DNA of 64,000 bases from Ancylostoma caninum (lineage: Eukaryota > Nematoda > Chromadorea > Rhabditida > Ancylostomatidae): NCBI GenBank assembly GCA_037903475.1, contig JBAJFG010000545.1:2313182-2377181 (forward strand), given 5' to 3'. The notes under the pieces were generated by a model. It saw only the letters and a list, made by a program, of their open reading frames with translations, was not told where the DNA came from and did not search any database. Positions 24,101 through 40,500 of this stretch are shown one piece after another (within the stretch, counting starts at the first letter, position 1; each line of letters opens with the position of its first letter). The translations under genes and the position numbers were made by a program.

Positions 24101-24924
24101 GAGGGAAAAACTCCAGTAATCTCAACTCAGTAATAGACATTTTCCCTCGTTATCCTCGTTCTGAGGAGAAGCACTAAGTCCTGGGCATAGTGGAAACAAA
24201 TAAATAATGAATAATGTTTTGCAGTATCTAGCCACAACCAAAACTGCTTATTCTGCTTATGTTGCGAATTAATTCCCTTTGCCAGCTGTTGAAAACGGCG
24301 ATTAAGCCAAAGAGTAGGCCTGATGGAGTGCATGATAACAATTCGAGACAAATTTGTGAAGGAAAATGATGCAAAAAAAACCTACATCATTCAGGATTCT
24401 TCAGACGTATATAGAATAGCAAATCCATGATAAAATAAGCGAAATCATTGATACTTTTCCAAAGTGAAGCGTTACGCATGCAATTAAAAAAACATGAAGA
24501 GACGAAAACGAGCAGCTGAGAACTTAAAAAACTGGACGATCAATGAGTGGAGCTGACGCGACATTCGCTAGTCGGCATGTGTTTGCAGGCGGAGACAACA
24601 GTAAACAAAACGACACGCCCACAATCCTTGATGACTTAGGAAGCACGCGACAGAATGAAATTTTGCAAACAAATGTGGACGTTCTCCTGTTGACATTGTT
24701 ATAGATCATACCGTCACGAGCAATGAACGATTTATCACAGATCATTAGATAAGTCGCGCAATAAACTTTTGTATTATTTCAGCCTATTAACGTAAAAATT
24801 TCTGAAAAAAAATCTACACTTAATCTTTCTACAAATAACAACAAGCATCAGTTTAACAAAATTCCGCTGAAGAAATCAACACGTCATATACAGATTCATG
24901 GCATTTCCAATCCTAAAAAAAGTC
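21132..24924. other. Long intergenic region, almost empty
   Basis: No exon is supported here. One TTACCC-family repeat occurs at 22670-22845. A 27-bp unit (ACTTCAAAGTT.ACATCCGACAAA) occurs twice in tandem at about 23150-23205. The rest is AT-rich unique-looking sequence. Confidence 0.55.
22670..22845. mobile_element. TTACCC-family repeat, longest copy
   Basis: It begins CCAGATGCATCATTGGAAAG and TGGTAATCTCATACCCATGG, and ends TTACCATGGGTAACCTCAAT then AAAGCACTCAGGCC. At about 175 bp it is the fullest copy here, and its middle (GGGTAGACATGTTGATGG) also matches sequence near 13140. Confidence 0.7.
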
Positions 24925-27900
24925 CTATGGTTTGCGGAGCAGCACAGCCATCGCTTCTCCTCCGCCATTACAGATGGCTGCAATGCCAAAGGCACCAGGC
25001 GGTAGCGAATGGGCCAAAGACAGGACAATCCGCAGTCCCGACATTCTGGAAAATCAATTTCGAGTGCGTCAACGACTTCCAAATTTTACGGTTTTGTTTT
25101 CAAATAATAATTTCTATTCATGGAATCTAAACGTATGAAACGCTATACCGCTACTGGCTGTCAGCGGAAGGCACTGGCCTGGAACTGAACATATCATATT
25201 ATCTTCGCACAATTTTTTAAATCGTAATTGATTCATATAAAAGAAGCAACAACAAAAACAGCGCCGACTTTTCCTCATTGATAGAAATATAGAGTATGGC
25301 ATAAAATATGATGGAGGCAATAATGATCAAGATGGGGGATTTGCAAGGATTTCCTATCCTTTTCAGAAATAGTTGCGATGAAGAAATCTCTGATGAAAGA
25401 GACTTAAAGACAGGGACTGAGAAGTGAATCTAACTAGAAAAGTTCATTTTTCTGCCTGAGCTATAAAAATGTTATCAGTACACGAATGTTTACGAGAATA
25501 CTTCTAATTATGACTTATAATAACGGGCTTACTCTGTACATGTACGTGTGTGTTTGTGTGTTTTCTTGTTTGTTTGTTTTTCAGTGTGAAACGAAATTCA
25601 GGGGGCGCGGCCTAGAGGAGAGAAAGTGTTTCAGAGTTATGCCGCGCCGCTCCATATGATGAAGGATAGGGCGCGGCAACGCAAAGCGAGCTCGCGCGGC
25701 AAGTACTGCCTATTACTGACTGTAACAAATAATAATAAGTACTGACTGTAACAAATAATACTACTGTACCAAATAATGAGAACCTACGCATCGATCATGG
25801 ACGCACTCACCCCAATGGATGTCCTAATGCAACAGCTCCTCCCTTGACATTTACCTTTGTAGGATCGAGATTCAGTTCTTTTATGAACGCTAGTGCTGTA
25901 ACCGAGAACGCTTCGTTGATTTCCCACAACGCAATCTCATTAACAGACATGTTCGTTTGATTAAGAAGCTGTAAAAAAATAGTAAGTACAGAATGTTAGA
26001 AAAGGGGCATGTATTAGCAAAACCACACCTTTTGGACCGCCCATACTGGAGCAACAGTAAAATCGACAGGCTCCCCACCAGCCTCGCTAAAAGCCACCAC
26101 TTCTGCCAGAGGAGTCGCACCTACAATAGCAAGAAAGGTAATTATTTCAAGCAACGACCTATACAGGCTATAATTGACTTCAGATTGTGTTGAATCCTAA
26201 AGCTTATTGTTAGAATAACAGTGGTAAATCCTAATCCTGAAGTAATAAAAATAAATCCTCGAACCTTCTGGGATCTGATCCCCCCGAACAACTATGGCTG
26301 CTGCAGCACCATCATTAAGAGAAGAGGCATTAGCTGCCGTTATCGTTCCTGATCCATCTTTCACAAAAACAGGACTGAGCGTTGACACCTAATCGTAACG
26401 TTTTTGCTTCATAATTTGTTTCTAAGAAAAGAATTAGGAATAAGAACCAGCAAGAGCTTGAAGAGTTGAGTTTATAGCATCGAAAGTCATACAAAGAATG
26501 TAGGAATACCTTAGCTTCAACTAGCTTCTTGTACTCTTCATCCTCAGACACCACGATCTCCATACCCCTTTTGGGTTTAATTGTTACGGGAACAACTTCT
26601 TCGGCGAAAAGACCATCCTAGAACGAATGTAGAAAATCCTAGAGATGAAGCTCATATCAATAAACAAATAAGAACAGCAATGAAACAACCTTCCATGCAG
26701 CACTAGCTTTTTTATAGCTTTGGATAGCGAACTCGTCTTGAGATGTACGACTTATACCATAGTCCTGAAACAAAACTGGAAACACTATTTGTATCCAGAC
26801 AAAGAGCCTTCCCACGTCCACAACAGTGAAGCGTGATGAGAGGTGCAAGGTGTCCCACACTCATCGTTTGTTTCCTTATACATACCAAGTACGATAGACA
26901 GTGTGGACGTCGCAAATTGGAGGTTAGGGACGCGTTGCGACTCTCAGCGCGGCTTTTCCTAGCGGACCATACAGTCATACATACCTATCCCAAATGATTT
27001 GTGGTTCTCCACAACCGGCCTACCAAATAAATCCCCGTGTATAGTGTAGCTGAGCTTGTACAACGCAATTGCGTGGTAGCTTTTCAGAGGAGGTTTACCA
27101 TAATTCTCCCAGAATTGTATATTGTTGTTTACTAACTAAAATCGCTACGATGACCGCTGTTGCAGCTTTAAAGTCTCCTCAAAACGGGTGGCTAACAGAA
27201 ACTCTTATTACATGGCCAGCCCAATGGAATAACTCAACCTCAAGCCTTAGATAGAGGCGCCCAGACTAGCTCTCTATGGCACAGTACAGATGAAAATGAC
27301 GTCCATCATTAGTCGTATTTGCATCCTATCATATTTTAGCAAAAATTTTTACCACCATTTTTCATGAAGTATTACCTTAACAGACTTTTCAGCACATACG
27401 CCCATCGGCAATTTGAGAGTAGGATCCTCGAGGCCATCTCTAACCAGGCCATCCTGGAAATGAATAAGAGGAAATATGAAAGCCTTTGAAGTTGAAGAAA
27501 TAAAAGCAGGCAATTCTTACAATGATAGCAGTTCCTCCATAGGGTATTTCGCTACGCGACAAATAAAAAGGAACCTGAACAGCAATATATTACCAAAATG
27601 GTTCATGATCATAAAGATGAAAATGTTGATTAGGCAAACCTGGCTCATATTTTCACATCCAGCAACGAGTACTTTCTTCCGGTAACCAGTTTTAATAGAC
27701 ATGTGAGCGAAAGCCAATGCTTTCATAGAAGAAGAACACACTTTGTTCACAGTGACCGCCTGAGCTGACTTGGGAATACCTGAGATAAACTTGAACATAT
27801 AGAAAATGAGATGCTCTCACACATGCTCAATAAGGAGGAATCAGAAGCATACCGACAGAAATGGCGACTTGTCGTGCAACATTCTGGCCACAGTTTGCTG

Positions 27901-28116
27901 AGAGTACACACCCAACGAAAGTTTCCTCGATTTCATCAGAAGATACTCCTGCATACACCATATAATAAAATCCAACACATGATCCACTAGTTTAAACGTA
28001 CCTGAACGCTCGATCGCTGAACGAGCTGCTGTTGCAGCAAGTTCTACAGCACTTACGGTAGAAAATGAACCACGAAATGAGGCGATCGGTGTTCGAACTC
28101 CAGAAAGAATGAACAC
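24925..28116 (-). CDS. Acetyl-CoA acetyltransferase (thiolase), tandem copy A
   Basis: Exons: 28116-28002, 27948-27853, 27779-27640, 27574-27521, 27453-27376, 26764-26690, 26617-26510, 26388-26265, 26120-26029, 25968-25811, 25045-24925 (stop). All phases agree and give about 387 codons; a short first exon with the ATG is not found. Thiolases condense two acetyl-CoA to acetoacetyl-CoA or run the reverse cleavage, using two cysteines and a histidine. The nucleophile is in [10 protein letters not shown], the histidine in [11 protein letters not shown], and the second cysteine in [19 protein letters not shown] is also present. The C-terminal loop reads GGGEAM where copy B and most thiolases have GGGGAS. 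The last two exons are 158 and 121 nt, exactly as in copy B 1.2 kb upstream, so the pair arose by duplication. Location (cytosol or mitochondrion) cannot be judged without the N-terminus. Confidence 0.9.
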
Positions 28117-29361
28117 CTGCAAAATTATACTCAACCAGCTTCTGGGAGAAGAGTTAAAGAAATTCCATTAGAAGTATCCACCAATCCTTGCAGTTTTACA
28201 AGTTTTTCATCATATGAAATTTCAGGGGAGTAAATGAGTGAGCCCTACGGGGAACCTAGACTGTCAAAATCATCGCTCCAAAGAAGCGAAAACACTATCA
28301 CTGAAGTTCTATTAGGCTTACATCTGAATTTAACTCTCCACTGGTCAACACTTTGTCAATCGAAATTGAAAAGGAATCAGCAGTCACACAGAACTTCATG
28401 CATTCTCTACGAGCTACAAGCGATCCTCATGGGAATCGCGCTTTCAGCGAACGAATTAACAATTTCAAGAAATTATTGAAATTATTTATATCTCAAACTA
28501 ACGGAATATTATACAAATGCAAGCGCCTCTGTGATGCCAATGTCCCGAGCACAAAAACATTAAAAGCCCGAGAATCGAGGCATACCGCATACATAAGCTG
28601 TATCCATGCCTTCAACTTTTAGGAAACGGTTAACAGCAACCCCAGAAAGTCCCATATAAAGACCTTGTTTATCACAGCGGATCCTTTCGGCAACAAGGAG
28701 CGACGGCACTATGTTTCAGCCAGAATATGGTGTTTTTCTTCAACTGATAACGGCGGTTCCCACTGACAACTACTGCAGGAGGTGGTACATACCCAGAAAT
28801 ACCGTCATTTCATCATATCGAATACAAAGCTGGTAGTGTTGTTAACAACGACCACCCATGAAGTGTTCAAACAGAAAACACAAGCTAAATAAATGTGTGG
28901 CTACCAACCGAATCAGCGGACATCACGATAACAACAGCTACTCACTGAAGCTAAAACAGCTAATACTCTTGAGTAGGGACAACCTGCAAAGAAGAAAAAC
29001 TCATGGTTTCCAAGTTCTTGTTTGATAAACAAACGGAAATAGATAGTGGATAGGCACAACTATCCCAGTCAAGAGCACGAAAAGGCTCAATACACTGTGT
29101 GTCAAAGGCACCTATAAGACTTTATTCATATGAGTGTTATTCATGTGAGTACTACAATAAAGCAAGTGCCGCAGTTCTCGCGCCCTTTTGAAATTAGTTG
29201 CACATAGGCACATAAAAATTGATATGAGGTCGGAAGAGTCGATGAGAAATAGGTTATAAAAAGTAACAAAGTAAAAAAAAATTAGCGCGAGGTAGTCACT
29301 GGGAACAGCTAACGCTTACTGGCACACATCATGAGCAAATGTTAAATGCTGAGTAGTTCCA
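28117..29361. other. Spacer between tandem thiolases
   Basis: The missing first exon and promoter of thiolase copy A should lie here. A TTG-initiated extension of the 28116 exon exists, but it reads through the TTTTGCAG acceptor and is not credible. No other exon is supported. Confidence 0.4.
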
Positions 29362-32719
<3,358 letters not shown>

Positions 32720-34980
32720 ATCTAAATTGAAATAACTAATGCTAGGTTTCGTTAGGGTTGTTTAGGAGCATGTACAAGCAGCGAATGTCAAGATACCACC
32801 AGCATACAATTTGACATGAGCAATAAGGAGTCTACTAGCGAAGAGTTCCAAAAATTCCTGCCAAATTTTGAAGATTATTTGAAGCACTGATCATACTGAA
32901 ATTGTACCGTAAGGCCAATTTTGGACTGATATGGTATGGGCACTGCAATGAAGTGAAAATTCTGTCGGAAAAATAACAGAGTGCTATGAAACAACGGTGA
33001 CACTCTACTAGCATACCAAATAGGCCCACTGCAGTCTCGGAAGGTCTAGGGAGCTGTCATTTCTACCTTTATCCACCATAACTCCTTAATTACGAGGATA
33101 TGGTACAAAGCGAGAATGATTTTCATGTCAAGCGCATCAAATAATCCCTACTGACGCAGTTCGGTCGGAAACAATAGCTTTGAAATTCTTGGGCAGAACT
33201 ACATAGCAAATTGTTCGAGTTTATGATCTTACAAACTTAATATTGGTAGTAATTAATAGACAGGCAGTTGAAATTAGGAGTGATGAACAAAAATAACTTC
33301 ACTTGGAGAGGATGTGAAACAAAAGAGTCGTTGGACGGAGTCATGAAGTTCGGGAGACAAAAGAACATCGACGAAAAACGCGATTTCGCTCCGATTGGAG
33401 CGCATTTTATCAGTCGTCCACGGAAACGCACCGCTGAACGCCATAGTGTTCCTCATTGGAATGATAACAACTGCTTCGAATAAAGATAGATTAAGTAAAA
33501 ATTCACAATACTGGACGGGCAGAGCATCCCTAAACCCTTATTTTCTCGAAACAATGCCCAGCAAGCGAATGAAACATGACCTACCGCCGCCGCGTCCCGG
33601 ATGACCGCGACAAATCGAACCGGTCCCAATTTTGCGGACACCCGACCCCCACCAGTGCGCTGCTATTGTTTGCTTTTGGTGTTTTGCTGTTCGTTCGCTA
33701 TCAAAAGTGCTGACCACCCTGGGGCATCGCTGATATCGATTCCCTTGTTCCCGTAATGAAAAATGTGTGCTTTTTCTGCCACGTATAGCAAAGCAACTAT
33801 TGTCGCAGCTCCCACACAAATTCACTTCCATTTCCAATCACAAAAAACTTAAACGTTCGATCGGGGAGGCATTATACGCTTCATCGTGTGGATAATCGAT
33901 CGAACACATTTCCCGCGCTTATTCTCACTAAATGACAGAACAGATTCTGTCCCGGGTCTTTAACGACTTAATCTTTTGGATTTTCGTCGGACGAATTGGA
34001 TTGTGAACATCTTCAGTGCACTCACGAATCAAATCATCCCTTAATTGCCTTTTTAGCTCTCATTAATGTGTGTCTTTCGTGTCATTACTCAGTGCGATGG
34101 ACGAACCGTTCAGGTATCGATTATCCAACTTAACCAAGGTCATCAATCCTCACATTACACGCGTATCTACAAAAAGTTTGCATTTTCACTTCAAGAATGA
34201 TGTGTGCGAATGCGGCCACGGTATTGATTAACCCGCTCAGATTCCCCAAGTTGAGTTCGCCGTTCTTGCGTTTCCTGCAACCTGTGATTCATTAGTCACG
34301 CGTGGTAACACCGAGGTTTTGTTGGGAACCATTCCACGATTTCTTATTACATCCTCTTGGATATTCCCTGATTTCGAGTAAAAAGTTGTTTTCCACTTCA
34401 CCCTAGAAGAATTCCTCTCACTTGTAAAATTTGAGTGCAGTTGGTTTTAAAGAATTGCGTCCTTATCCTTTTCTTTCTTCTTCTTCTTCATTCTGATCTT
34501 TCGAAAAACTACGTATAATGGTGATCAGCACTCTTAGTAAAAATGTGATGAAGTTTTAAACTTCCAGAGCTTTCCTCGTTCTTCCTCCGATAACTGCATG
34601 TTTCTAATTTCACAGTTATTGAAACCATAACCTTTGGCCACCAATAAAACAGTTTACAATGGTCGAGCCAGCCGCAATGTGTATCTTCGACACTGCCAGA
34701 TCATTTCATCATCATCATCATCACTAAATTGTTTTCTGCTTCATCAATCTTAGAGTGGACTCAAATTCACAGCGATAGAACTAAGATGAATCCGATTTCA
34801 CCAAAACTTCCTCATTTATTAACGCACAGTGTGGGCGTTTAGTCAAACATCTCGATTCACAGTGCAAATTGAAGTGGTGGGACACCGCGTGGGTGGTCGT
34901 AGGCTTCTGCCGGGAGGCCTAAGCCTAAGCATGGGTGCACCCTCTAACTCTCATTTCCTCCGGTTCACTATTCAAAGCGG
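32720..34980. other. Intergenic region, no gene seen
   Basis: Open frames at 33237-33840 lie on both strands without domain or splice support. The CpG-bearing patch at 33580-33660 is unexplained. A trinucleotide run (ATC)n occurs near 34708-34725. Nothing else is supported. Confidence 0.5.
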
Positions 34981-34984
34981 TCGG

Positions 34985-35065
34985 AAACTCGTTTGTATTA
35001 TGGAACACGTGTAGCGCAGTGGCAGGACTCTGTCGACATGTACGGTGGTTCGATCCCAGTGTCGA
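34985..35065 (+). repeat. tRNA-derived SINE-like sequence 3
   Basis: The plus strand shows TAGCGCAGTGG (box A) and, about 30 nt later, GGTTCGATCCC, a perfect box B. A C-rich tract follows (about 35080-35110). Acceptor-stem pairing is poor, so this is more likely a SINE head than a functional tRNA gene. Confidence 0.6.
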
Positions 35066-35621
35066 TCCGACCTTTCTCCCCCCCAACCCCCCCCCCCCCC
35101 CCCACCCCCACCGTCCAGATCCGTTAAATTGGCGTTGAAGGAGTGTGGAAGGACAAAACGATGACTTCATGTTCCGGCTGCCCCTGATGCGATCTGAGAT
35201 GAAACCAAAGGTGAATCTCCATGGCGCAACTCAAAAACAGGATTGTTTACAGCTAACAACTTTGTCCTTTAAAGGCAGCACCCACAATAATTTCGCTTTC
35301 ACAGATTTTGCTGTACTCCTAGGTTTAGCACTATAGTGAAGACGAACAATGTGATCAATTTCGACGAATTCCACGAAAAAAGCGGTTTCATTGTCACCAG
35401 TTTAGCTCATTGCAGCTTAGAAATGGAAGGAGGGAATTGATTGTAAAGGAAAACACCCATTTCCATACTGCTACTCATCCTATTAGAACGCTGGAACGCA
35501 TCTGATCTCTTTATGTCTTGAGAATGCTAGCGATTACGACGGCGCAGCTTTCGTAGAATTATTGGGACCATTGTTAATTATCCAAAATGATCAAAATCTC
35601 GGACAGGAACATTTCCGTGGG

Positions 35622-37435
35622 TGTCAGACTACTTTGGTCCCGGTTTGATGTTCTAGCCCGAGACCCTGCTGACAAGTTCCCAGTGGTCCGTGGGTAACGC
35701 CCCCTTTTGGAGCCCCGTGCCCGGTTAAAAGTTTGACTTTGGTTGGGTAAACGGGAACCCCGTGATGACCCCGGCAATGATGTGAGGTTAAGAGATGAGG
35801 AGCTACCCCTAGTCCCACTAGAAACCGGACCGGAGTGAGTGGCTTGCGCCTCCCCACCCGGTCGCCTGTCGGTGGAAAGACCCGCGGCCCGAGTAGTGCT
35901 AGAAGATGACGAGGACAAGGGTGCCCCAGCCCCAGGGGGTTTATGGGTCCTACGATTCCGTCGTCCTCTTCTCAGCTTGCCCGGGGCGAGAGCGCGCCCG
36001 GGGGATCCTTCACTACCGGCAGGAGTGACAACCTCCGCCCTTCGGGGAGTTCCCCTTCTTTGGCGAGAGCCGCCACTATTCCCGACATCCGGGTCCCGAG
36101 CATCTCCGCTCCGCAGCGTAATCCGCTCCATGGTGAGCCTTTTAAACTTACCCTGTTAGAGGAGTCGCTCGCTCGACACCGAATACGATGGAGAAGACGG
36201 CTTCTCAAGTCACGGATGCTACAGACTGCTTGACTTCTTAACACAGCCTGAAACAGAGGGATTTGCAAGGAATCCGAAGTTTCGAACTCCACTTAAACAC
36301 AACGAGCTCAAATGGTATGACAGCAATAAAAGTTTGCAAGGTAATCGCGGCTTAAACCGTTCGAATACCCAATGGATCACACCAGTTAGATTAAAGCTTT
36401 TATTAGCGCTTTAAAACTAAACTACTAACTTCAAGAGGTGCGTGCGGTGGATAGTGAGGATTAAATATAGGATAAAGAACGAAATATAATAAGTGGATAA
36501 AACAGGAATAAATAAATGTAGAAGATAAGTGAGTAAATAGGTGGATAAAATAGGAATAAATAATTCAAACTATTTACACTCTATTTACAATGAGGCACAG
36601 GTGTGCGCCGGCCCTGGGGTAATAACCTGAGGGCAAGAACTGAGCAAAATAAGTGGCGTGGGAATTTCCCCAACGCCTAACGGACTCTGACGCGGTTGCG
36701 CTAACGCTACGGCTACGCTTACGCCTACGCCTACGCTAACGCTGTGCAACTCCCCCCGGCTATACTAGGAGAACTCAGGGCTACGGGACGTAGCCACTTT
36801 AGATGGAATAAAAAGATGATAACTCCCTCTCCTACACGGCTATTGGCACGGTGCAGGTTAGGTTGGAGAGTCCTCCTACTAGGCGATATCCGCCGGGGCT
36901 TGCGCTACCGCAAGGATAAGGATTCAAGGCCGTACAGCTACGGTCCGTCAGAGTAAGGCCTGAAGAGGGGTACACCGCTTGAGATGTACCAGATCCTATC
37001 CGTCCGTCGCTCAGCTCTATTGCGTGCACGTCCACTGATCGCACTCTCGTCCTTAGCCTCGATGATCCGATCGAACAAGCAGCCAACTTGGGACTTGGGA
37101 CTTGGGACCCTTTAAGTTAGTGGCGAGGCCTTATATAGTGCGGCGCCCTGGGAATGCCCGGCTAGGGCGCGGCGAGATAGTGCAGCAGCGCGAGAGTCCG
37201 CCAGATAAGCAGAGGAGTTTCGCACGCTGCAAGGCACGCAGCTAGAGGTACCAGATCAAGGTACATGGGAACTTCAAATTTAAACATGGCCATTAGGAAA
37301 GAGCACAAAAAGGAGATCAAAGTACAACGCAAAACACCGCACGGACGTGAAGGAAGGCTACGAAAGAGGAGGATGACATGTAAAAAGGGATTACAAATGA
37401 AGCTTTTTACATATGCATCAAACCCGATACCGACA
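35622..37435 (-). repeat. 3' LTR of gag-pro retrotransposon
   Basis: This 1.8-kb direct repeat matches 40317-42133 almost base for base. Visible differences include CTGTGCAACTC here against CTGCGCAACTC, AAGCTTTTTAC against AAGCCTTTTAC, and a few changes in the first 40 bp. On the minus strand it begins TG and ends CA, and is followed outside by the 4-bp target duplication TGGG (35618-35621). It contains AT-rich and (GCTACG)n-like segments and a near-perfect ACTTGGG repeat. Confidence 0.93.
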
Positions 37436-37437
37436 TG

Positions 37438-37449
37438 TCCCCCCTCTCG
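37438..37449 (-). other. Polypurine tract
   Basis: On the minus strand a purine run of GAGAGGGGGGA lies two bases before the TG of the 3' LTR, the expected place for the plus-strand primer of an LTR retroelement. Confidence 0.75.
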
Positions 37450-37589
37450 GTTAGGCTGTCTCCACTCAGCCGGATCCTTTCGCCTCTTCCTCGGGAACGT
37501 CCTTCTCCGTAGCCGTTGCTCCCAGATGGGAATCCCCTTGGGATCGGAGAGATCTCCGCGACTACGGGCGCGATGCCGCGCATAACCTC

Positions 37590-40500
37590 CTAGAGCGAAC
37601 CCGCTCTCTCGTGCTGCAACTCCTGGCCATGGTGATAGATACCCGGATGATAGAAATCGACAGTCGACGGCTCGATAAGAGAGGAGCGGCGGTCCCTAAA
37701 CAGAGTAGGATTAGAAATGGTGGTGCTGCAGGAAATAAAATTACAGTTAAACTTAGGTCTTTTAACCGTAGAAACAGCATCAGCCATCTTCTGTTTTCCT
37801 AGCCGACCTCTTCGACCTCTTGTCGATTTCCCGATAACCGGGGTATCGTCGATTTCCGACGGCAGTTTCAACCCGATCCGGGTGATAAGGGCAGAGCTGG
37901 AGTTGGACTCCCGGACTCTTTGCGGCCCTCGCCTGTCGAAAACCGACCTTCGGTGCTTGCGTTTTCCATCCGCTGCGTCAGCGGTCCTCGGATCATACCA
38001 TTGGTCCTGTGTCGAGGTTCCTACCGGTTGACCTTTCGAGACTATCCATGGTTGAGATTCCCGACTGACTACAGAAACCGTAGTGTGTCCGTCAGAGACC
38101 TGACTTACAGCGGAGGCGATGCGACCATCGCTTGACAGGAATGCCTGTTTTGAGTGATCAGTTGGTCCTGTAAGTTCGAGCTTAGGCGGAGTTATTGGTT
38201 TGTGCGCCGCCGAAACCAGCGGTTGAGAGGAAACCCTCTTTCTTCTCTGTCGCTTCCCTTCTTTGGCGCTTGATCCTAGTTGGATCCGTATGCCGAGCGA
38301 TTCCATGGCGTTTGTTCCAATTAGGATCATATCGCTGTCCGACTTCTGGATGTGCATCTGGACCCTCGCAGAAGCGGCGCCCTCTACGCTGATAGTTGCT
38401 GCTATCAGCATGAGAAAGGACATAGGGTTACCAGATGCGTCATAGACCTGGGGTGCGGAACCGTCACCCATCATCATCACCATCTTGTCCAGGTCTGCTC
38501 CTTGCTCCATCGCTTTCTTCAGTAGACCCAGTGGGATTACCGTGATCACCGATCCTGTGTCGATTAAGGCTTTCGCCTTCATACCGAAGATTTCGATGTT
38601 GCAGTGGCACGGACCGCCATATGCCGAAACCGGCTTTGCTAAGCGAACCCGCTTTATTTTACAGCACCAGGACTTAAGGTGAGTCGAGAAGGCGTTTCGC
38701 GTCTGTCTTGACTGGGTTGACGAGCTCCTGCTGGCATTTGGCGTTGAGGCTAGCTTCTCCACGGGTTTTGGTCGATCCCAATTTCGTGGATTTCGAGGAG
38801 GCCCTCGTTGCTGGTGCGGAATCCCGCTTGGTCGAGGGTTATCCCCTTTCAGCTTCCTCGGTGGAGACTGGGGCGGAACCGCCGCAGACTGCTCCTGCTT
38901 CTGCTCCACCTCGCCATTACCAAATCGCTTGTTCCAGGTCTTTGTTGATACTGCCGACGTCGTTGGTTCCTGCGTTCGTTCCAAACGGAGGGCGACTTTG
39001 CGGACTTCATCGAAAACGGTACCTTCTGGGGAGTCCAAGGCTGCTAACATGTAGTATGAATCCTTCCATTCGGAGAGGCATTCGTAGAGCTTGCTCCCCA
39101 TCTCAAAGTCACAATCCGAGTCTGGTGACTTCCGTTTTGCGATAGACCGCAATCGACAGCAGAAGTCGAAAACCGACTCAGTTTCGAGTTTGCGAAGGTT
39201 CCCCCAGTCAGCCTGGGCTTTTAGCCGTTCACACGGCGTGCTTCTGGCTTTCCAAAGTTCCTCCACGATATCATCGAAACTTCCGTCTAATATCTCCGCC
39301 GGTAAATTGTTCGCATGGGTCCTTGCCGCTCCCTTCAGGTGATTTAGAAGGATATCCCTTCTGTCGGTGTCAGACCACACAGACCTTGGATATTTGACTT
39401 CCAGTCCTCTCAGGAATTCCGTCAACGAGGACTTTCCATCGTACTTCTTCACCTCGGTGATGCTTTGGCTCTTCAGGACCTCCTTGAGTGTCTTCAGCAG
39501 ATCTTCGTTCTGGCTGATGGCCGATGCCGGCCTACAGCTAGAACCGCGAGAGGAAGGAGAAACCCTACCTTTCCCCTGCAAGTGGGAAGAGTGGGATATC
39601 TGAGATGACGCGTCCGACTTCGAGATCTGCTTCGATCGTGGCCACTCAGTCTTCCTGGCGCACACGGTGGTGTCGGAGGACTGCAATGGTTTCGTGATAT
39701 CCACGAACTTAACAAAATCCCGGGCCCGAGACCAGGCGCGCCCGTCGAATTTACCGACTTTTGGGGCAGGTTCCGGGTGTGACGGACGTCGTGGCTGTGG
39801 CTGCTCCGCAGGTCTTCCGATTCGAAAGGCATCCAGCTTAGCCTTCAACACAGCGATCTCTTCCTCCTTCTCCTCTATCCGCTTTTCCAGTTCATCTGCG
39901 TTGCATCCTAACTTTTCAGTTAGAGAGCGCATCTGAGCTGCATCGTTGAGCATGTCCGGCAAAATCTCGCTCAACCGTTCTGCTGAAGTCCCAAGTGCTC
40001 GAACAATTTCACTTGCTTCCACGTCGTTCTTCCTCGTCTCCTCGAACATCTTTTGCACGCTATCTACCGCGTTTTGGACAGCAGCGAGAATCCGCTGGCG
40101 TTTAAGTGCTGACAAGTGTTTGATTTGCGCCGATAAGGCGCAATCACACTCGTGTACCACTTGCTTCAAAGCCTGACACCAGGGATTGTAGGTGATATCC
40201 ACCTCCATCTGCTCCTCCGGAGCTTGCATTTGAGGTGGAGCTGCCGACCTCTGTGGATCCATTTGATTGCTGAGAAGGTTTACGTCTCGTTGGCTAGTGA
40301 AGCGGCCTGGCCCCCATGTCAGACTAGGATGGTCCCGGTTAAGGCTTGTTCTAGCCCGAGACCCTGCTGACAAGTTCCCAGTGGTCCGTGGGTAACGCCC
40401 CCTTTTGGAGCCCCGTGCCCGGTTAAAAGTTTGACTTTGGTTGGGTAAACGGGAACCCCGTGATGACCCCGGCAATGATGTGAGGTTAAGAGATGAGGAG

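Noticed and set aside
28117..28134. TTG-initiated start for thiolase A
   Set aside because: The extension is the intron's TTTTGCAG acceptor read in frame; the true first exon is elsewhere.
35574..36131. A separate 185-codon minus-strand gene
   Set aside because: It is the 3' LTR copy of the start of the gag frame, ending in unrelated flanking sequence.
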